A stretch of DNA of 64,000 bases, from the NCBI RefSeq assembly GCF_009068765.1, contig NZ_CP035534.1:744001-808000 (forward strand), in the 5' to 3' direction. Both the position numbers and the translations under genes were made by a program. Below the pieces are notes generated by a model that was not told where the DNA came from, ran no database searches, and was given only the letters and a program-made list of their open reading frames with translations. Below, in pieces: positions 56,198-64,000 of the stretch (its first letter is position 1; each line of letters starts with the position of its first letter). This DNA is from Sulfurimonas hydrogeniphila. Lineage in GTDB: Bacteria > Campylobacterota > Campylobacteria > Campylobacterales > Sulfurimonadaceae.

Positions 56198-57202
56198 TTG
56201 AACAGAGAATATTTAGAAAACAAAGAGACCATACATTTTAAATTTGAACAAAACAAGGAAGACTTTACAGTAGATGAGATTCCTTTGGCATTTAAAGGCA
56301 ATGGTAACTTTGTTGTATTACATGTAAAGAAAGTAGAACTCACAACCTGGGATATGATAGCAGCATTTGCTGAATTTCTCAACATACCTGCTGAAAAAAT
56401 AGGCTATGCAGGACTTAAAGACAAACATGCAACAACGACACAGTATATTTCTGTCGAAGCGAAGTATGAAAAACAGCTCAAAAAATTTAGGCATCCTCAG
56501 ATAAAAATACTCAATACGACAAGACATACCCACTCCATACGGATGGGTGATCTGGCCGGAAACCGTTTTAGCATCAATCTTTTTGGTGTTTCACAGATTG
56601 AAGCAGGACGTATTGAAAAGCTGGCTAGAAAAAGTGAAAAAAACGGCTTGCCCAACTATTTTGGATATCAAAGATTTGGACGGGATGAAGATTCAATAGA
56701 ACAGGCCCGTGCGATGATAGCCGGAGACTTACATGTAAACGATGCAAAGCTGAAAAAGTTTCTTGTTTCTATTTATCAGAGTTTGTATTTCAATGACTGG
56801 TTGAAAGAGAGAATTCTTTTGAGCAGAGAAAAAAACGGCGGAAAGTTTATGCTTTTAGAGGGGGATGTTTATCTTTCAGATGAAGAAAAACTCTTTACGC
56901 CGAAAAACACTCCTCAACAGGATTTCCAAGCAAAAAAAGTGGTACCGACAGGACTTTTGCCCGGACGGAATGTATACCGTGCCAGAGGCGAGGCAAGAGC
57001 AATAGAAGCGAAATATGATGATGAGTTTTTATATGACAAAGGCATGCGTCGGGCGGCTTTGGTCTATCCGCAAGATATTACATGTAAGTATAAAAACCAT
57101 TTTGATATTTTAAACATTGCTTTTACCCTGCCAAAAGGTTCCTATGCCACAGTCTTTTTGGAAAATATCGCCAATAAAAACTTTAAAGCAAAAAGATTAT
57201 AA
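56198..57202 (+). CDS. truD: tRNA pseudouridine-13 synthase TruD
   Basis: The 334 residues contain the catalytic-aspartate motif GYAGLKDKHATTTQYISV, GNRFSINLFGV, and NGLPNYFGYQRFGRDED, all TruD signatures. The start is TTG at 56198 with AAGAAG upstream, giving the usual N-terminus (HFKFEQNKEDFTVDEIP). The gene carries three TTACATGTAA words, the highest density in the window. Confidence 0.92.
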   Translation: MNREYLENKETIHFKFEQNKEDFTVDEIPLAFKGNGNFVVLHVKKVELTTWDMIAAFAEFLNIPAEKIGYAGLKDKHATTTQYISVEAKYEKQLKKFRHPQIKILNTTRHTHSIRMGDLAGNRFSINLFGVSQIEAGRIEKLARKSEKNGLPNYFGYQRFGRDEDSIEQARAMIAGDLHVNDAKLKKFLVSIYQSLYFNDWLKERILLSREKNGGKFMLLEGDVYLSDEEKLFTPKNTPQQDFQAKKVVPTGLLPGRNVYRARGEARAIEAKYDDEFLYDKGMRRAALVYPQDITCKYKNHFDILNIAFTLPKGSYATVFLENIANKNFKAKRL

Positions 57203-58879
57203 GCCATCTATAAGAAGTTTTGTAGCAGTTTTGGCATCAACAGGTTTTGAATAGAAGTATCCTTGGATAGTATGAATACCAAGGTTGCTAAAGAAGTCAA
57301 TTTGTTCTTTTGTCTCAACTCCTTCAACAACACATTTTAAGTTAAAGGTATCGGCAATTGATTTTATAATTCGAACAAGATCCTCATCCTTTTTATGTCC
57401 AGGAATTTTATCAACAAATGCTTTGTCGACTTTAATCTCATCAAGTGGCAATTTATGAATATATTGCAGTGATGAGTATCCAGTTCCAAAGTCATCTAGA
57501 GAGAGTTTAATACTTAGGTTTTTAAGTTCATCAATGGATTGGAGTTCTTGCATATTAAGGCTCATTAATTCATTTTCTGTTACCTCAATTGTGAGGTATT
57601 GTAGTAGGTCACTGTTTTCTTCAAGAAGTTTAAAAACTCTCATACTATTAAAATCTCCGGTAGTAAAATTTACCGATACTGAAACTTTTTTCCCCATATC
57701 GTGCCATTGTCTTAATTGATGCAGAGATTTTTTTAACATGATATAGTCGATATCATTAATGATATTGTTTTTAGTTGCAATACCTAAAAACAAACTTGGA
57801 GGTATAACTTTAGAATTACTTTGCATTCTTACAAGTGCTTCAAAACTGAGTATGGCTTTTGTTCTTGAATCTACTTTTGCTTGATAGTATGGAATGAAGC
57901 TTTCATTTTGAACAGATTTTTCTAATTCTTCAAGAACAAAATGTTGTTGTGCTATATTGTCTCCCATATCAGAGTTATAAAATAAAGCAGTTTCATTTTT
58001 CATATTTTTTGCTATTTGTAAAGCAGTATTTGCATCTGTTATCATATTTTGAGTACTATTTGCATCTTTGGGAAACTTTGAGATACCTATGGAAAAATTT
58101 ATTTTCACCTGTATCCCAGAAACAGTAAATGGCTTCATAAATGTTAATTTTATACTTTGAAGTGCCTGAGTAATGTCATAAGAAGAGTCAAGCAATAAAA
58201 CAAATTCATCTGCACTGTAGCGATATAACAAATCTTCAGAGAATAACCTTTTTAAAATTTCTGAACTTTTTTGTAAAATTAAATCACCATGTATATGTCC
58301 ATATGTATTATTAAACATTTTAAAATTGTCTATATCTAAAAAGAGAAGTGAAAATTTTTCTTTTTTTGCTATGAGCGTGTCTACATTTTCAAATAAAGAT
58401 TTTTTATTGAGCAGGTTTGTGAGTTGATCGTGTGTTTCAAGGTGTTTAGCATATTTATTACTTAAATCAAGTTTTTCTTTGGCTAGAATTTTATCTGTTA
58501 CATCATAAACGATACCAATCATTTTGATTGGTTTGTTATTTTTGTCTTTTACAAGAAAAGCTTTTTCATGTACCCATACGACTTTACCATTTTTAAGTTT
58601 AATTTTGTGCTCGAGATTGTAGAAGTCTTTTTTCCCGCTTAAAACATCTTCAATCTCTTTAAAGACAATCGCCTTCGTTTCATCATCAATTACATTTAAA
58701 AATTTTTCAAAGGAGGGTTTATAATCATCAGCATCTTCACCGTATATTTCGATTTTTTGCCGGCTCCACAGGACATCATTTGTTTTTATGTCCCATTCCC
58801 AGTATCCGACATGTGCAACATCCATCGCTATTTCAAAAAGTTTTTTAAATTCGTTTTTATTTATATCTTGTATAGGCAT
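57197..58879 (-). CDS. PAS-GGDEF-EAL protein, probable c-di-GMP phosphodiesterase
   Basis: The 560 residues have a PAS domain (about 10-130, VGYWEWDIKTNDVLWSRQ), a GGDEF domain whose signature is YSADEF instead of GGDEF, and a C-terminal EAL domain. The EAL domain keeps FEALVRM, LDDFGTGYSSLQYIHKL, IKVDKAFV and VEGVET. The cyclase is thus probably inactive and the phosphodiesterase active. PAS without transmembrane helices suggests a cytoplasmic sensor, possibly of redox state. No clear ribosome site. The TTG two codons upstream is an alternative start. Confidence 0.88.
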   Translation of the reverse strand: MPIQDINKNEFKKLFEIAMDVAHVGYWEWDIKTNDVLWSRQKIEIYGEDADDYKPSFEKFLNVIDDETKAIVFKEIEDVLSGKKDFYNLEHKIKLKNGKVVWVHEKAFLVKDKNNKPIKMIGIVYDVTDKILAKEKLDLSNKYAKHLETHDQLTNLLNKKSLFENVDTLIAKKEKFSLLFLDIDNFKMFNNTYGHIHGDLILQKSSEILKRLFSEDLLYRYSADEFVLLLDSSYDITQALQSIKLTFMKPFTVSGIQVKINFSIGISKFPKDANSTQNMITDANTALQIAKNMKNETALFYNSDMGDNIAQQHFVLEELEKSVQNESFIPYYQAKVDSRTKAILSFEALVRMQSNSKVIPPSLFLGIATKNNIINDIDYIMLKKSLHQLRQWHDMGKKVSVSVNFTTGDFNSMRVFKLLEENSDLLQYLTIEVTENELMSLNMQELQSIDELKNLSIKLSLDDFGTGYSSLQYIHKLPLDEIKVDKAFVDKIPGHKKDEDLVRIIKSIADTFNLKCVVEGVETKEQIDFFSNLGIHTIQGYFYSKPVDAKTATKLLIDGL

Positions 58880-58906
58880 GTGCAAATTATAACATATTTT
58901 TATTTA

Positions 58907-59383
58907 TTACCATTCTTCCTCTTCTTCATTGATATCTGAATCATCATATGGGTCCATATGAGTGAGTATATGGACTTTTTTATCTGGAAAAAGTCCTTTT
59001 ATTTTTGCTTCAATCCTGTCTGATATGAGATGGGCATCGTAGAGTGATATGCTCACATTAAAGACAAGATGGTAAGAGATAAAGATATGCGAACCTGCTT
59101 CACGTGTCTGCAGGTAATGGTAGGCTGTAATCTCTTTTTCATTTTTGAGAATTTCTTCTATTTTTTCGATATCTTCTTTTGGCAGGGCAACATCAAGAAG
59201 CATCAAAACTCCTTCTTTTACTATAGGTATGGCAGAGTAAATCATGTAAAATGCAATGGCAATACCTAAAACAGGATCTATAAGATATTCTCCTGTATAC
59301 TGGATGGCTACAAGTGCAAAAAGAACAGCACCGTTTGAAAATATGTCTGTTTTGTAGTGCAGCGCATCGGCTTTTATAACCAT
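58907..59383 (-). CDS. Cation diffusion facilitator, C-terminal fragment (frameshifted)
   Basis: The 158 residues are the second half of a CDF transporter: [18 protein letters not shown] (the HxxxD metal site of helix 5), two helices, and a cytoplasmic dimer domain (VHILTHMDPYDDSDINEEEEEW). The first half is in the overlapping frame just upstream. The frames join at seven A (minus strand, 59398-59392). One extra A would give a single 297-residue protein, the normal CDF length. The ATG used here is internal and probably not a real start. Confidence 0.75.
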   Translation of the reverse strand: MVIKADALHYKTDIFSNGAVLFALVAIQYTGEYLIDPVLGIAIAFYMIYSAIPIVKEGVLMLLDVALPKEDIEKIEEILKNEKEITAYHYLQTREAGSHIFISYHLVFNVSISLYDAHLISDRIEAKIKGLFPDKKVHILTHMDPYDDSDINEEEEEW

Positions 59384-59799
59384 GTTTCCTGTTTTTTTGC
59401 CACATATGATAAAAAGAGGACTAAAAAACCTGTGATGACAAAAGATGCCACCATTACAGTGATACTCTCATTCATGTGCTGCATTGCTTTTGGGTGCACT
59501 ATTTTAGAAATTGCTTCATATAGAATAAAAAGTGCCGAGAGCGAAATTATTGTTCCTTCCATGACAGCCGCAAGCGGTTCAAGTTTTGCCCGTCCAAAGT
59601 GAAATTTGTCATCCGGGTGTTTTTCTGCATTGTGAAGCGCAAAATAGTTAAAGAGCGAAACCGTTAAATCGAGGAGAGAATCAATGGCAGATGCCAAAAC
59701 GGCGATAGATCCGCTTAATATTCCGACAGTGAGTTTAAGCAGTATCAATACAGTAGCCACACTGCTTGAAACAACGGTCGCTTTCTTTTCTAATCGCAT
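59374..59799 (-). CDS. Cation diffusion facilitator, N-terminal fragment (frameshifted)
   Basis: The 141 residues give helices 1-4 of a CDF metal exporter. [17 protein letters not shown] carries the two aspartates of the first metal site, and [20 protein letters not shown] is the conserved loop. After VAKK the frame runs into QETWL and stops, while the sequence expected for the family ([12 protein letters not shown]) continues in the -1 frame. It is a real frameshift, an assembly error in the A7 run, or -1 ribosomal slippage on A-AAA-AAA. Confidence 0.78.
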   Translation of the reverse strand: MRLEKKATVVSSSVATVLILLKLTVGILSGSIAVLASAIDSLLDLTVSLFNYFALHNAEKHPDDKFHFGRAKLEPLAAVMEGTIISLSALFILYEAISKIVHPKAMQHMNESITVMVASFVITGFLVLFLSYVAKKQETWL

Positions 59800-59823
59800 A
59801 AAAATCCTTAATTATTATTTAGA

Positions 59824-59829
59824 TATAAT
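59824..59829 (+). promoter_or_regulatory. -10 element of the cmoB operon
   Basis: TATAAT predicting a start near 59836 and a 25-base leader to the cmoB ATG. Confidence 0.5.
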
Positions 59830-59860
59830 TGTACTTAAACTTAACTATAAAAAGCATAAA

Positions 59861-60754
59861 ATGAACTTAGAAGAATTAAGACAAGAGAGACAAAAATGGA
59901 TGCAGTGGAAAAACATAGCACCCCTGAGAAAAGCGATTGAGAGCCTTGCGGCAGTTACATGCAATGCTACGTTTGGGGATGTGGTAAAAATCAGCGGTGT
60001 CTGTGATGAAAAAAAAGTGTATGAAACGGCAAAAATGCTGATGCCATGGCGCAAAGGACCCTTTCAAATCGGTGAAACATTTATAGACAGTGAGTGGAAA
60101 AGTAATATAAAATACAATCTGCTCAGACCCTATTTTGATTTAAAAAACAAAAGAGTTGCCGATATAGGCTGTAACAACGGGTACTATATGTTTCGGATGC
60201 AAGAAGACGAACCAAAACTTTTAGTCGGTTTTGATCCTTCACCGCTCTATAAAACACAGTTTGATTTCATCAATCATTTTGTAAAAAGTGACATAGTGTA
60301 TGAACTTTTGGGTGTTGAACATCTGCCGATATATGACGAAAAATTTGATATGATTTTTTGTTTGGGTGTTTTGTACCACAGAAGTGATCCTGTTGCCATG
60401 TTAAAATCACTCTATAAGGGATTGGACAAAAAAGGCGAAGTGATTTTAGATACATTTTATATAGATGGCGATGAGGAGATGGCACTCTGTCCTGAGTTTT
60501 CTTACTCCAAAATACCCAACATCTATTTTGTACCGACGATAAAAGCATTGAAAAACTGGTGTCTGCGTGCCGGATTTGATGGATTTAAAGTATTATGTAC
60601 TTCTGTTACAGATGCTGATGAACAGCGTAAAACAGAGTGGATAGAGGGGCAGTCACTGGAAGACTTCCTTGATCCGGATGATAACACAAAAACAGTAGAA
60701 GGCTATCCTGCGCCGCAAAGAGTCTATGTGAAACTGATAAAGGATAAAAAATAA
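59861..60754 (+). CDS. cmoB: tRNA U34 carboxymethyltransferase CmoB
   Basis: Uses carboxy-SAM to modify uridine 34 of tRNA. The 297 residues start [18 protein letters not shown] and contain [22 protein letters not shown], the SAM site [15 protein letters not shown], and [19 protein letters not shown] use the ATG at 59861. The open frame extends 59 codons upstream, but that stretch is antisense to the CDF gene and precedes the promoter. The stop overlaps the next start. CmoA is not in the window. Confidence 0.9.
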   Translation: MNLEELRQERQKWMQWKNIAPLRKAIESLAAVTCNATFGDVVKISGVCDEKKVYETAKMLMPWRKGPFQIGETFIDSEWKSNIKYNLLRPYFDLKNKRVADIGCNNGYYMFRMQEDEPKLLVGFDPSPLYKTQFDFINHFVKSDIVYELLGVEHLPIYDEKFDMIFCLGVLYHRSDPVAMLKSLYKGLDKKGEVILDTFYIDGDEEMALCPEFSYSKIPNIYFVPTIKALKNWCLRAGFDGFKVLCTSVTDADEQRKTEWIEGQSLEDFLDPDDNTKTVEGYPAPQRVYVKLIKDKK

Positions 60755-61245
60755 TGAAAAATGAACAACTTGATGATGAATTAGAACTTGAAGAGTATAG
60801 AAATACAGAAAATGAAGTGATGATTCAAACACATGAAAAGGTCAACCAAAATCTTTGTGGTGAAGTGATAAAGATGCAAGAGGGATATGTGGAATTGAGC
60901 CTTGAGACTATTCCTGACATGCTTGCTGATGAGGTCGGATTGATTCATGGCGGTTTTATTTTTGGTGCTGCTGATTATGCAGCTATGCTTGCAGTAAACG
61001 AACGAAATGTTGTTTTGGTAGCAAGTGACTGCCAGTTTCTCTCTCCTGTAAAATTGCATGATGTTGTTGATGTTGTTGCAAAAGTAAGACATAAAGAAGG
61101 GCGCAAAAGAAATGTACATGTACAGGCTTTTGTTCTGGATATAAAAGTTTTTGAAGGAGAATTTAAAACTGTTATAACAGACAAGCATGTTTTAAAACTC
61201 AAACTGCTGGATGAGGAAGAGCAAAAGAGCGGAACACCAGAGTAA
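60754..61245 (+). CDS. Hotdog-fold thioesterase-like protein
   Basis: The 163 residues contain ADEVGLIHGGFIFGAADYAAMLAVN, the helix and active-site region of PaaI-type hotdog thioesterases, and CQFLSPVKLHDVVDVVAKV. A charged 25-residue N-terminus precedes it. The acyl substrate is unknown. Coupled to cmoB by a TAATG overlap. Confidence 0.8.
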   Translation: MKNEQLDDELELEEYRNTENEVMIQTHEKVNQNLCGEVIKMQEGYVELSLETIPDMLADEVGLIHGGFIFGAADYAAMLAVNERNVVLVASDCQFLSPVKLHDVVDVVAKVRHKEGRKRNVHVQAFVLDIKVFEGEFKTVITDKHVLKLKLLDEEEQKSGTPE

Positions 61246-61263
61246 AAAGGTTCAGCCCACCTC

Positions 61264-61863
61264 TTACTCTTTGTTTGCTGTGAGTAAAAATATTCCAAAA
61301 TCTTTATGGGGTTTTTTGATTGTATTTATGTTTTGTATTTTTACATCTGCAAATCCATGTTTTTGGACGATGTCGCGCAGTGTTTGGGCATCGAATCCAA
61401 AATGGTGCACACCTGTATTGTCCGAGTGAAAGGTTCCGTCTTCCCTTTCCAAATCGGCAATGGCAATAAAACCGCCTTTTTTAATGTTTTTATAAATTGT
61501 TGCAAAAAAAGCATCCAAATCTTCTACATGATGCAGTGTCATTGAGCTGATAAGTCCGTCAAACTGCTGTTTGAGCGGTTCTTTGACAATATCTTGATGA
61601 TAGGCTTTTATTGCCAGTTGCGGTGTGTTTTTTTCCTGAAGTTTTTCGAGCATTTTTGCCGAGGTGTCCACACCGTAAACCTGTTTTACTTTGGGAGCAA
61701 TGCTAAATCCAAGCAGTCCTGTCCCCACGCCAAAGTCAAGTATCTCCATATGCTCACTCAGCGGTATCTCTTTTTCTATAGCATCAGCAATTGTTTTTGC
61801 GCCCTTCACACGTATGTCACCGCTGTCCCAGTTTTGTGCTTTTTCTTTAAAATGATCTTGCAT
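61264..61863 (-). CDS. SAM-dependent methyltransferase (class I, UbiE/Methyltransf_11-like)
   Basis: The 199 residues start MQDHFKEKAQNWDSGDIRVKG and carry motif I ILDFGVGTGLLGFSIAPKV, YGVDTSAKMLEKLQ and LISSMTLHHVEDLDAFF. The substrate is unknown; small molecules are more likely than RNA. AGGAAA precedes the ATG, nine bases after the metallo-hydrolase gene. Confidence 0.83.
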   Translation of the reverse strand: MQDHFKEKAQNWDSGDIRVKGAKTIADAIEKEIPLSEHMEILDFGVGTGLLGFSIAPKVKQVYGVDTSAKMLEKLQEKNTPQLAIKAYHQDIVKEPLKQQFDGLISSMTLHHVEDLDAFFATIYKNIKKGGFIAIADLEREDGTFHSDNTGVHHFGFDAQTLRDIVQKHGFADVKIQNINTIKKPHKDFGIFLLTANKE

Positions 61864-61872
61864 TATTTTCCT

Positions 61873-62466
61873 TTAGAGTTGGTTGATCCAGTAGTCTGCA
61901 TACTGCTGTTCCTGTTTGATCGAAGTATTGTCCCCGTGTCCCGGGTAGACAGTTTTGTCATAAGGAATCTGTTTGAATTTTTCTAAAGATTTTTTCATAT
62001 CTTCAGGGCTGGAGTAAGGAAAATCCGTTCTGCCGATACTTCTTTGAAAAATAAAATCACCGCTGAACATTGCATGCCCGATTTCAATAGTGGAGCACCC
62101 CGGACAGTGTCCCGGAAAATGGGTAAATTTTACTTTTGTACCGTCAAAATCAAGCTCTTCGTCACCCTCAATGGCTACATCAGGAGTAGATGGCGGCAGA
62201 TCCGGCATCCAGGTATTGTCTTGAAGCAGAGGAATGTCACCTTTTGGTGTGTAGAGTTTGACCCCCAGTTTCTCCTGAAGCTCTGCATTGCTCCACACAT
62301 GGTCAAAATGGCCGTGTGTATTTAATATAGCTACAGGATTTGTAACATTGTTCAAAACCCACCCAGTGGCACCAACACCCGGGTCAATTATAAAATCTTT
62401 GCCATCAACTGTAGCAATATAACAATTTGTCTGATACGGTCCCATAGGCTGTTTTTTTATCTGCAT
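61873..62466 (-). CDS. Metallo-beta-lactamase-fold hydrolase (glyoxalase II-like)
   Basis: The 197 residues have the metal motif LNTHGHFDHVWSN, further ligands in FPGHCPGCSTIEI and FSGDFIFQRSIGRTDF, and VYPGHGDNTSIKQEQ. This is the YcbL/glyoxalase II-like subgroup, which lacks the C-terminal substrate domain of full GloB. First gene of a two-gene leftward unit with the methyltransferase. Confidence 0.87.
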   Translation of the reverse strand: MQIKKQPMGPYQTNCYIATVDGKDFIIDPGVGATGWVLNNVTNPVAILNTHGHFDHVWSNAELQEKLGVKLYTPKGDIPLLQDNTWMPDLPPSTPDVAIEGDEELDFDGTKVKFTHFPGHCPGCSTIEIGHAMFSGDFIFQRSIGRTDFPYSSPEDMKKSLEKFKQIPYDKTVYPGHGDNTSIKQEQQYADYWINQL

Positions 62467-62483
62467 TATAATCTCTTTTTTAG

Positions 62484-62492
62484 TGTTATTAT
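62484..62492 (+). promoter_or_regulatory. Extended -10 element of the DUF455 gene
   Basis: TGT-TATTAT predicts a start near 62499, about eight bases before the ATG, and there is no ribosome site. Confidence 0.4.
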
Positions 62493-62506
62493 AGCATCAT
62501 ATCGGT

Positions 62507-63322
62507 ATGAATTTTTATAAAGAATTAGAGTTAATTTTACAGACAAAATCACCCAAAGAAAAAATCAGAAGATTTAATGATTTTTATGTGCATTACAAAG
62601 CGGGGAGCGCCGTTTTTGAAACAGAATACAAAGCAAAAGAGTTTTCAGAACCCTCATACAGTGTTACATGTAAGACAGTACCGCCTCAGGATGTTCCAAA
62701 AAGAACAAACCTCACAACAAAAGAGGGACAGGTGAATTTGCTGCATGCCATAGCACATATAGAATATTCTGCTATAGATCTGGCACTGGACGGGGCATAC
62801 CGTTTTACAAATATGCCAAAAAAATATTATGATGACTGGCTGGAAGTTGCAGATGATGAGATACGCCATTTTTTACTGCTTGAAGAACTGTTGCATGAAC
62901 TTGGGAGCAAGTATGGCGATGTGGAGGTGCATAATGCTCTTTTTGAAGCAAGTCAGCGAACACAGACTTTATTGGAGCGTATGGCAGTAGTTCCCCGTTA
63001 TCTCGAAGCCAACGGCTTGGATGCTACACCGATGATACTGCAAAAAATCCAGAGAATGCCAAAAAATACTATGCTTGAAAAAATTACACATGCTTTACAT
63101 GTAATCCTTGATGAAGAGGTTTCTCATGTGAAAAAGGGCGATGTCTGGTTTGAGTATGCCTGTGAAAAAGAGGGTGTAAATAAAGATGTCTATTTTGAAA
63201 TTATAGACAAATATTATCCGCAAGGATTTTTACGTCCTAAAAATTTAAATCTTGAGGCAAGAAAAGCAGCAGGCTTTACATGTAATGAACTTAATATTAT
63301 GGCAAAAAAAGAGGTGTGCTGA
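62507..63322 (+). CDS. DUF455 ferritin-like protein
   Basis: The 271 residues are helical and carry the DUF455 di-iron pattern: AHIEYSAIDLALDGAYRF, VADDEIRHFLLLEELLHELGS and HVILDEEVSHVKKGDVWF, with Glu and His ligands in each. The family is ferritin-like and distantly related to MiaE-type hydroxylases. The substrate is unknown. Three TTACATGTAA words lie within it. Confidence 0.85.
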   Translation: MNFYKELELILQTKSPKEKIRRFNDFYVHYKAGSAVFETEYKAKEFSEPSYSVTCKTVPPQDVPKRTNLTTKEGQVNLLHAIAHIEYSAIDLALDGAYRFTNMPKKYYDDWLEVADDEIRHFLLLEELLHELGSKYGDVEVHNALFEASQRTQTLLERMAVVPRYLEANGLDATPMILQKIQRMPKNTMLEKITHALHVILDEEVSHVKKGDVWFEYACEKEGVNKDVYFEIIDKYYPQGFLRPKNLNLEARKAAGFTCNELNIMAKKEVC

Positions 63323-63341
63323 TTTTTTGATATGAATTATA

Positions 63342-63350
63342 TGTTATAAT
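63342..63350 (+). promoter_or_regulatory. Extended -10 element for a leaderless message
   Basis: TGT-TATAAT: the predicted start falls at 63357, which is the A of the ATG of the next gene. No ribosome-binding sequence could be transcribed. Confidence 0.5.
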
Positions 63351-63356
63351 TCAAAA

Positions 63357-63635
63357 ATGATAATAAGAAAGATTCTCAGAAAATACTTTGCCGCTCTTTT
63401 TGTAGTTGCGACACTTATGGCGGTTTTTCATCACCACAGTGACCTGGAAGTACATGAAGATTGTCAGATATGCAGTATCTCCTCCAATATCTTTGATGGT
63501 GATATTCAAAGAGAACCGGTCTATCTTCCTACACTTGGGCAGACACTCTGTTTTGTGCCTGTTTCTACTCTTTTTATATACATAAACGAAATTTACACTC
63601 CTCGTAATCCCAGAGCTCCCCCAAGTTATTCTTAA
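63357..63635 (+). CDS. Small anchored His/Cys-rich periplasmic protein
   Basis: The 92 residues have a hydrophobic N-terminus (YFAALFVVATLMAVF) and then HHHSDLEVHEDCQICSISS, which looks like a metal site (three His, plus CxxC). The C-terminus is IYTPRNPRAPPSYS, a proline-rich end seen in DUF2946-like small proteins next to metal-uptake genes. It precedes a secreted protein gene by 50 bases. Copper or other metal binding is inference. Confidence 0.68.
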   Translation: MIIRKILRKYFAALFVVATLMAVFHHHSDLEVHEDCQICSISSNIFDGDIQREPVYLPTLGQTLCFVPVSTLFIYINEIYTPRNPRAPPSYS

Positions 63636-63685
63636 TTTTCAAAAACAACTGTTTCAAATTTTTTTAATTATTAATAAGGATACTT

Positions 63686-64000
63686 ATGCAAAAAAAACTC
63701 TTCAGAAAATTACAAATACTATCGCTGGCAGCATCAGCTGCTATAACGCCTTTATGGGCATGCAACTCTTCGCATGTCTTGGGAATGGGTGGCTCGAGCG
63801 CCGCGTATACACTTTCTGCAAATACAATGCAAAAAGGAAACTACTACATTGGCGTAAATGCTGAGCGTGTCCAGAACAACACACTCTCTGATCAAACCAT
63901 AATATCAGCGATGCAAAACGGTTCAAGTCATTTGCACAATATTGATGCAATAGATTCCTATTCTCTCTCACTCTCTTACGGGCTCACAGAAAGATTGACA
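63686..64000 (+). CDS. Secreted or outer-membrane protein, N-terminal part (cut by window end)
   Basis: The frame is open to the last base, giving 105 residues. It starts with a signal peptide (LQILSLAASAAITPLWA). GMGGSSAAYTLSANTMQKGNYYIGVNAE and IDSYSLSLSYGLTERLT then read like beta-strands of an outer-membrane channel or transporter-type protein. AAGGA lies six bases before the ATG. The family cannot be fixed from this part. It probably shares a transcript with the His-rich gene before it. Confidence 0.7.
   Translation, partial: MQKKLFRKLQILSLAASAAITPLWACNSSHVLGMGGSSAAYTLSANTMQKGNYYIGVNAERVQNNTLSDQTIISAMQNGSSHLHNIDAIDSYSLSLSYGLTERLT

Noticed and set aside
59684-59860. N-terminal extension of cmoB by 59 codons
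   Set aside because: It lies antisense to the CDF gene and upstream of the TATAAT at 59824. The ATG at 59861 starts the family sequence.

Overview
The window is AT-rich chromosomal DNA from a bacterium of the Campylobacterota, most likely a Sulfurimonas-like denitrifying chemolithotroph. That assignment is inference. It rests on a cd1-type nitrite reductase plus cNOR denitrification cluster, a Pgp1/Pgp2 (Csd4/Csd6) pair of helical-cell-shape peptidoglycan enzymes, an MSHA-type pilus cluster, and an adjoining met/xseB operon. There is no rRNA, prophage, insertion sequence or CRISPR array. One tRNA (CAU anticodon) is present.

1-15.4 kb: respiratory nitrogen and peroxide region. A divergent promoter at about 1.03-1.11 kb drives a fused siroheme decarboxylase (nirDL) leftward. 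Rightward it drives an operon of a Met8-type siroheme synthase, an anchored unknown, a triheme cytochrome c peroxidase, a membrane/pentaheme cytochrome fusion and a thioredoxin-fold protein. After some unrelated genes come nirC-nirJ-nirF-cobA (heme d1 synthesis), nirS (cytochrome cd1), a 50-residue membrane protein, norB, norC and a three-helix membrane protein, all leftward. Three FNR/CRP-type boxes (TTGAT-N4-ATCAA or one mismatch) sit about 41.5 bp upstream of plausible starts of all these operons, so they look like one regulon.

15.5-27.7 kb: a membrane-bound receiver protein with a degenerate HPt domain; rsmH, an FtsL-like protein, an RND transporter and a truncated haemoglobin; tRNA-Met; then a leftward operon with metY, metX, xseB, a nitrilase homologue without its catalytic cysteine, and a ThiF/MoeB protein; then yebC and yigZ.

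27.7-37.1 kb: an MSHA-type biogenesis cluster in the conserved order mshI-J-K-L-M-N-(unknown)-E-G. No pilin is in the window. 37.1-44.7 kb: pgp1, pgp2, era, hslU, hslV, rplI, a ferredoxin-thioredoxin-reductase/rhodanese fusion and argG.

44.8-64 kb: flaG, an MFS-MATE membrane cluster, a REP-like repeat region, hemF, ligA-tlyA-ribF, a cytidylyltransferase, a CDP-alcohol phosphatidyltransferase, a PHP phosphoesterase, truD, a PAS-GGDEF-EAL protein, a cation diffusion facilitator split at an A7 run, cmoB, a hotdog thioesterase, a methyltransferase, a metallo-hydrolase, a DUF455 ferritin-like protein, a small His-rich protein, and a secreted protein cut by the window edge.

Cutting across all this is a palindromic word, TTACATGTAA. 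I counted 18 exact copies by eye, 17 inside genes, far above chance for this composition. It is the most unexplained signal in the window.
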